DNA of 6,300 nucleotides from Candidatus Hermodarchaeota archaeon. Its GTDB lineage: Archaea > Asgardarchaeota > Hermodarchaeia > Hermodarchaeales > Hermodarchaeaceae. Positions 6,127 through 6,300 of this stretch are shown here, piece by piece (the first letter of the stretch is position 1; each line of letters opens with the position of its first letter). The translations under genes were made by a program, and so were the position numbers. The notes beneath the pieces are model-generated. The model searched no databases, was not told the DNA's origin, and saw only the letters and a list, made by a program, of their open reading frames with translations. The stretch spans positions 1 to 6,300 of the forward strand of contig JAEOSA010000116.1 of NCBI GenBank assembly GCA_016840595.1, read 5' to 3'.

Positions 6127-6300
6127 ATGCCCACAGAACTCGAAAAAATCGATGGCGTCGGACCCACCGTCGCCCAAAAACTCGAAGAATGCGGCTTCCG
6201 CACCATCGAAGGCATCGCCGCAGCCTCCGTCAAAGAGCTCACTAGCCTCGCTGGCATCGGCGCTAGCACCGCCCAAAAGATTATCGAATCTGCTCAACGT
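6127..6300 (+). CDS. radA: RadA-like recombinase, N-terminal helix-hairpin-helix domain, cut by window edge
   Basis: The first 58 codons, from ATG at 6127, encode a helix-hairpin-helix DNA-binding domain. LEKIDGVGPTVAQKLEECG at 5-23 is the first hairpin, and VKELTSLAGIGASTAQKIIE at 35-54 is the second. This matches the start of archaeal RadA (the Rad51/DMC1 relative), which binds single-stranded DNA and drives homologous strand exchange; its RecA-type ATPase core would lie beyond the edge. A short GGAAG sits only 4 nt before the ATG, a weak Shine-Dalgarno. Third codon positions are strongly C-biased (32 C against 8 T of 58), unlike the AOR gene upstream (12 C against 20 T in its first 58). 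Other HhH proteins, such as a RadB-unrelated DNA-binding or repair protein, share this fold, so the name rests on the match in order and spacing only. Confidence 0.75.
   Translation, partial: MPTELEKIDGVGPTVAQKLEECGFRTIEGIAAASVKELTSLAGIGASTAQKIIESAQR

Noticed and set aside
5961..6245. Plus-strand open frame of 94 codons overlapping the radA start
   Set aside because: It overlaps the well-supported HhH frame in a different phase, and its C-terminal part is Arg/His-rich in the way expected from out-of-frame reading of the C-biased gene.
5916..6269. Minus-strand open frame of 117 codons over the AOR-radA gap
   Set aside because: Its first half is antisense to radA, where C-biased codons suppress stops on the other strand. 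The remainder is low-complexity translation of the gap with no recognisable family.

Overview
The window looks like a euryarchaeal-style or, more likely, Asgard-type archaeal genome segment. The reasons are a Ras/Rab-like small GTPase with all five G motifs, a tungsten-type aldehyde:ferredoxin oxidoreductase (AOR), the helix-hairpin-helix start of what reads as archaeal RadA, and T-rich transcript ends with TATA-like promoters. A Thorarchaeia-like lineage is my guess. No 16S rRNA or other decisive phylogenetic marker is present.

Layout, left to right: (1) the N-terminal 184 codons of an M20-family metallopeptidase on the minus strand, cut by the window edge; (2) a 134-bp divergent intergenic region with a terminator-like hairpin; (3) a small NfeD-like membrane protein on plus, with a coding-looking tail in the -1 frame just past its stop; (4) convergent to it, a Ras-like small GTPase on minus; (5) upstream of that, a 673-residue family-5 (oligopeptide-type) solute-binding protein on minus, anchored at both ends, whose two halves lie in reversed order; (6) divergent from it across only 73 bp, a full-length AOR on plus; (7) a 256-bp non-coding stretch with an AOR terminator, a TATA-like box and inverted repeats; (8) the first 58 codons of a RadA-like protein on plus, cut by the window edge.

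Most genes appear to be single transcription units. A metabolic theme can be inferred: peptide capture at the cell surface (binding protein), peptide or acyl-amino-acid hydrolysis (M20), and oxidation of aldehydes derived from amino-acid fermentation with ferredoxin as acceptor (AOR). No ABC permease or ATPase, no ferredoxin gene and no stomatin partner for NfeD lies in the window, so these links are contextual only.

The item most worth following up is the binding protein. It reads as a circularly permuted (or front-truncated tandem) family-5 solute-binding protein held between two membrane helices. I saw no CRISPR array, insertion sequence, tRNA or rRNA.
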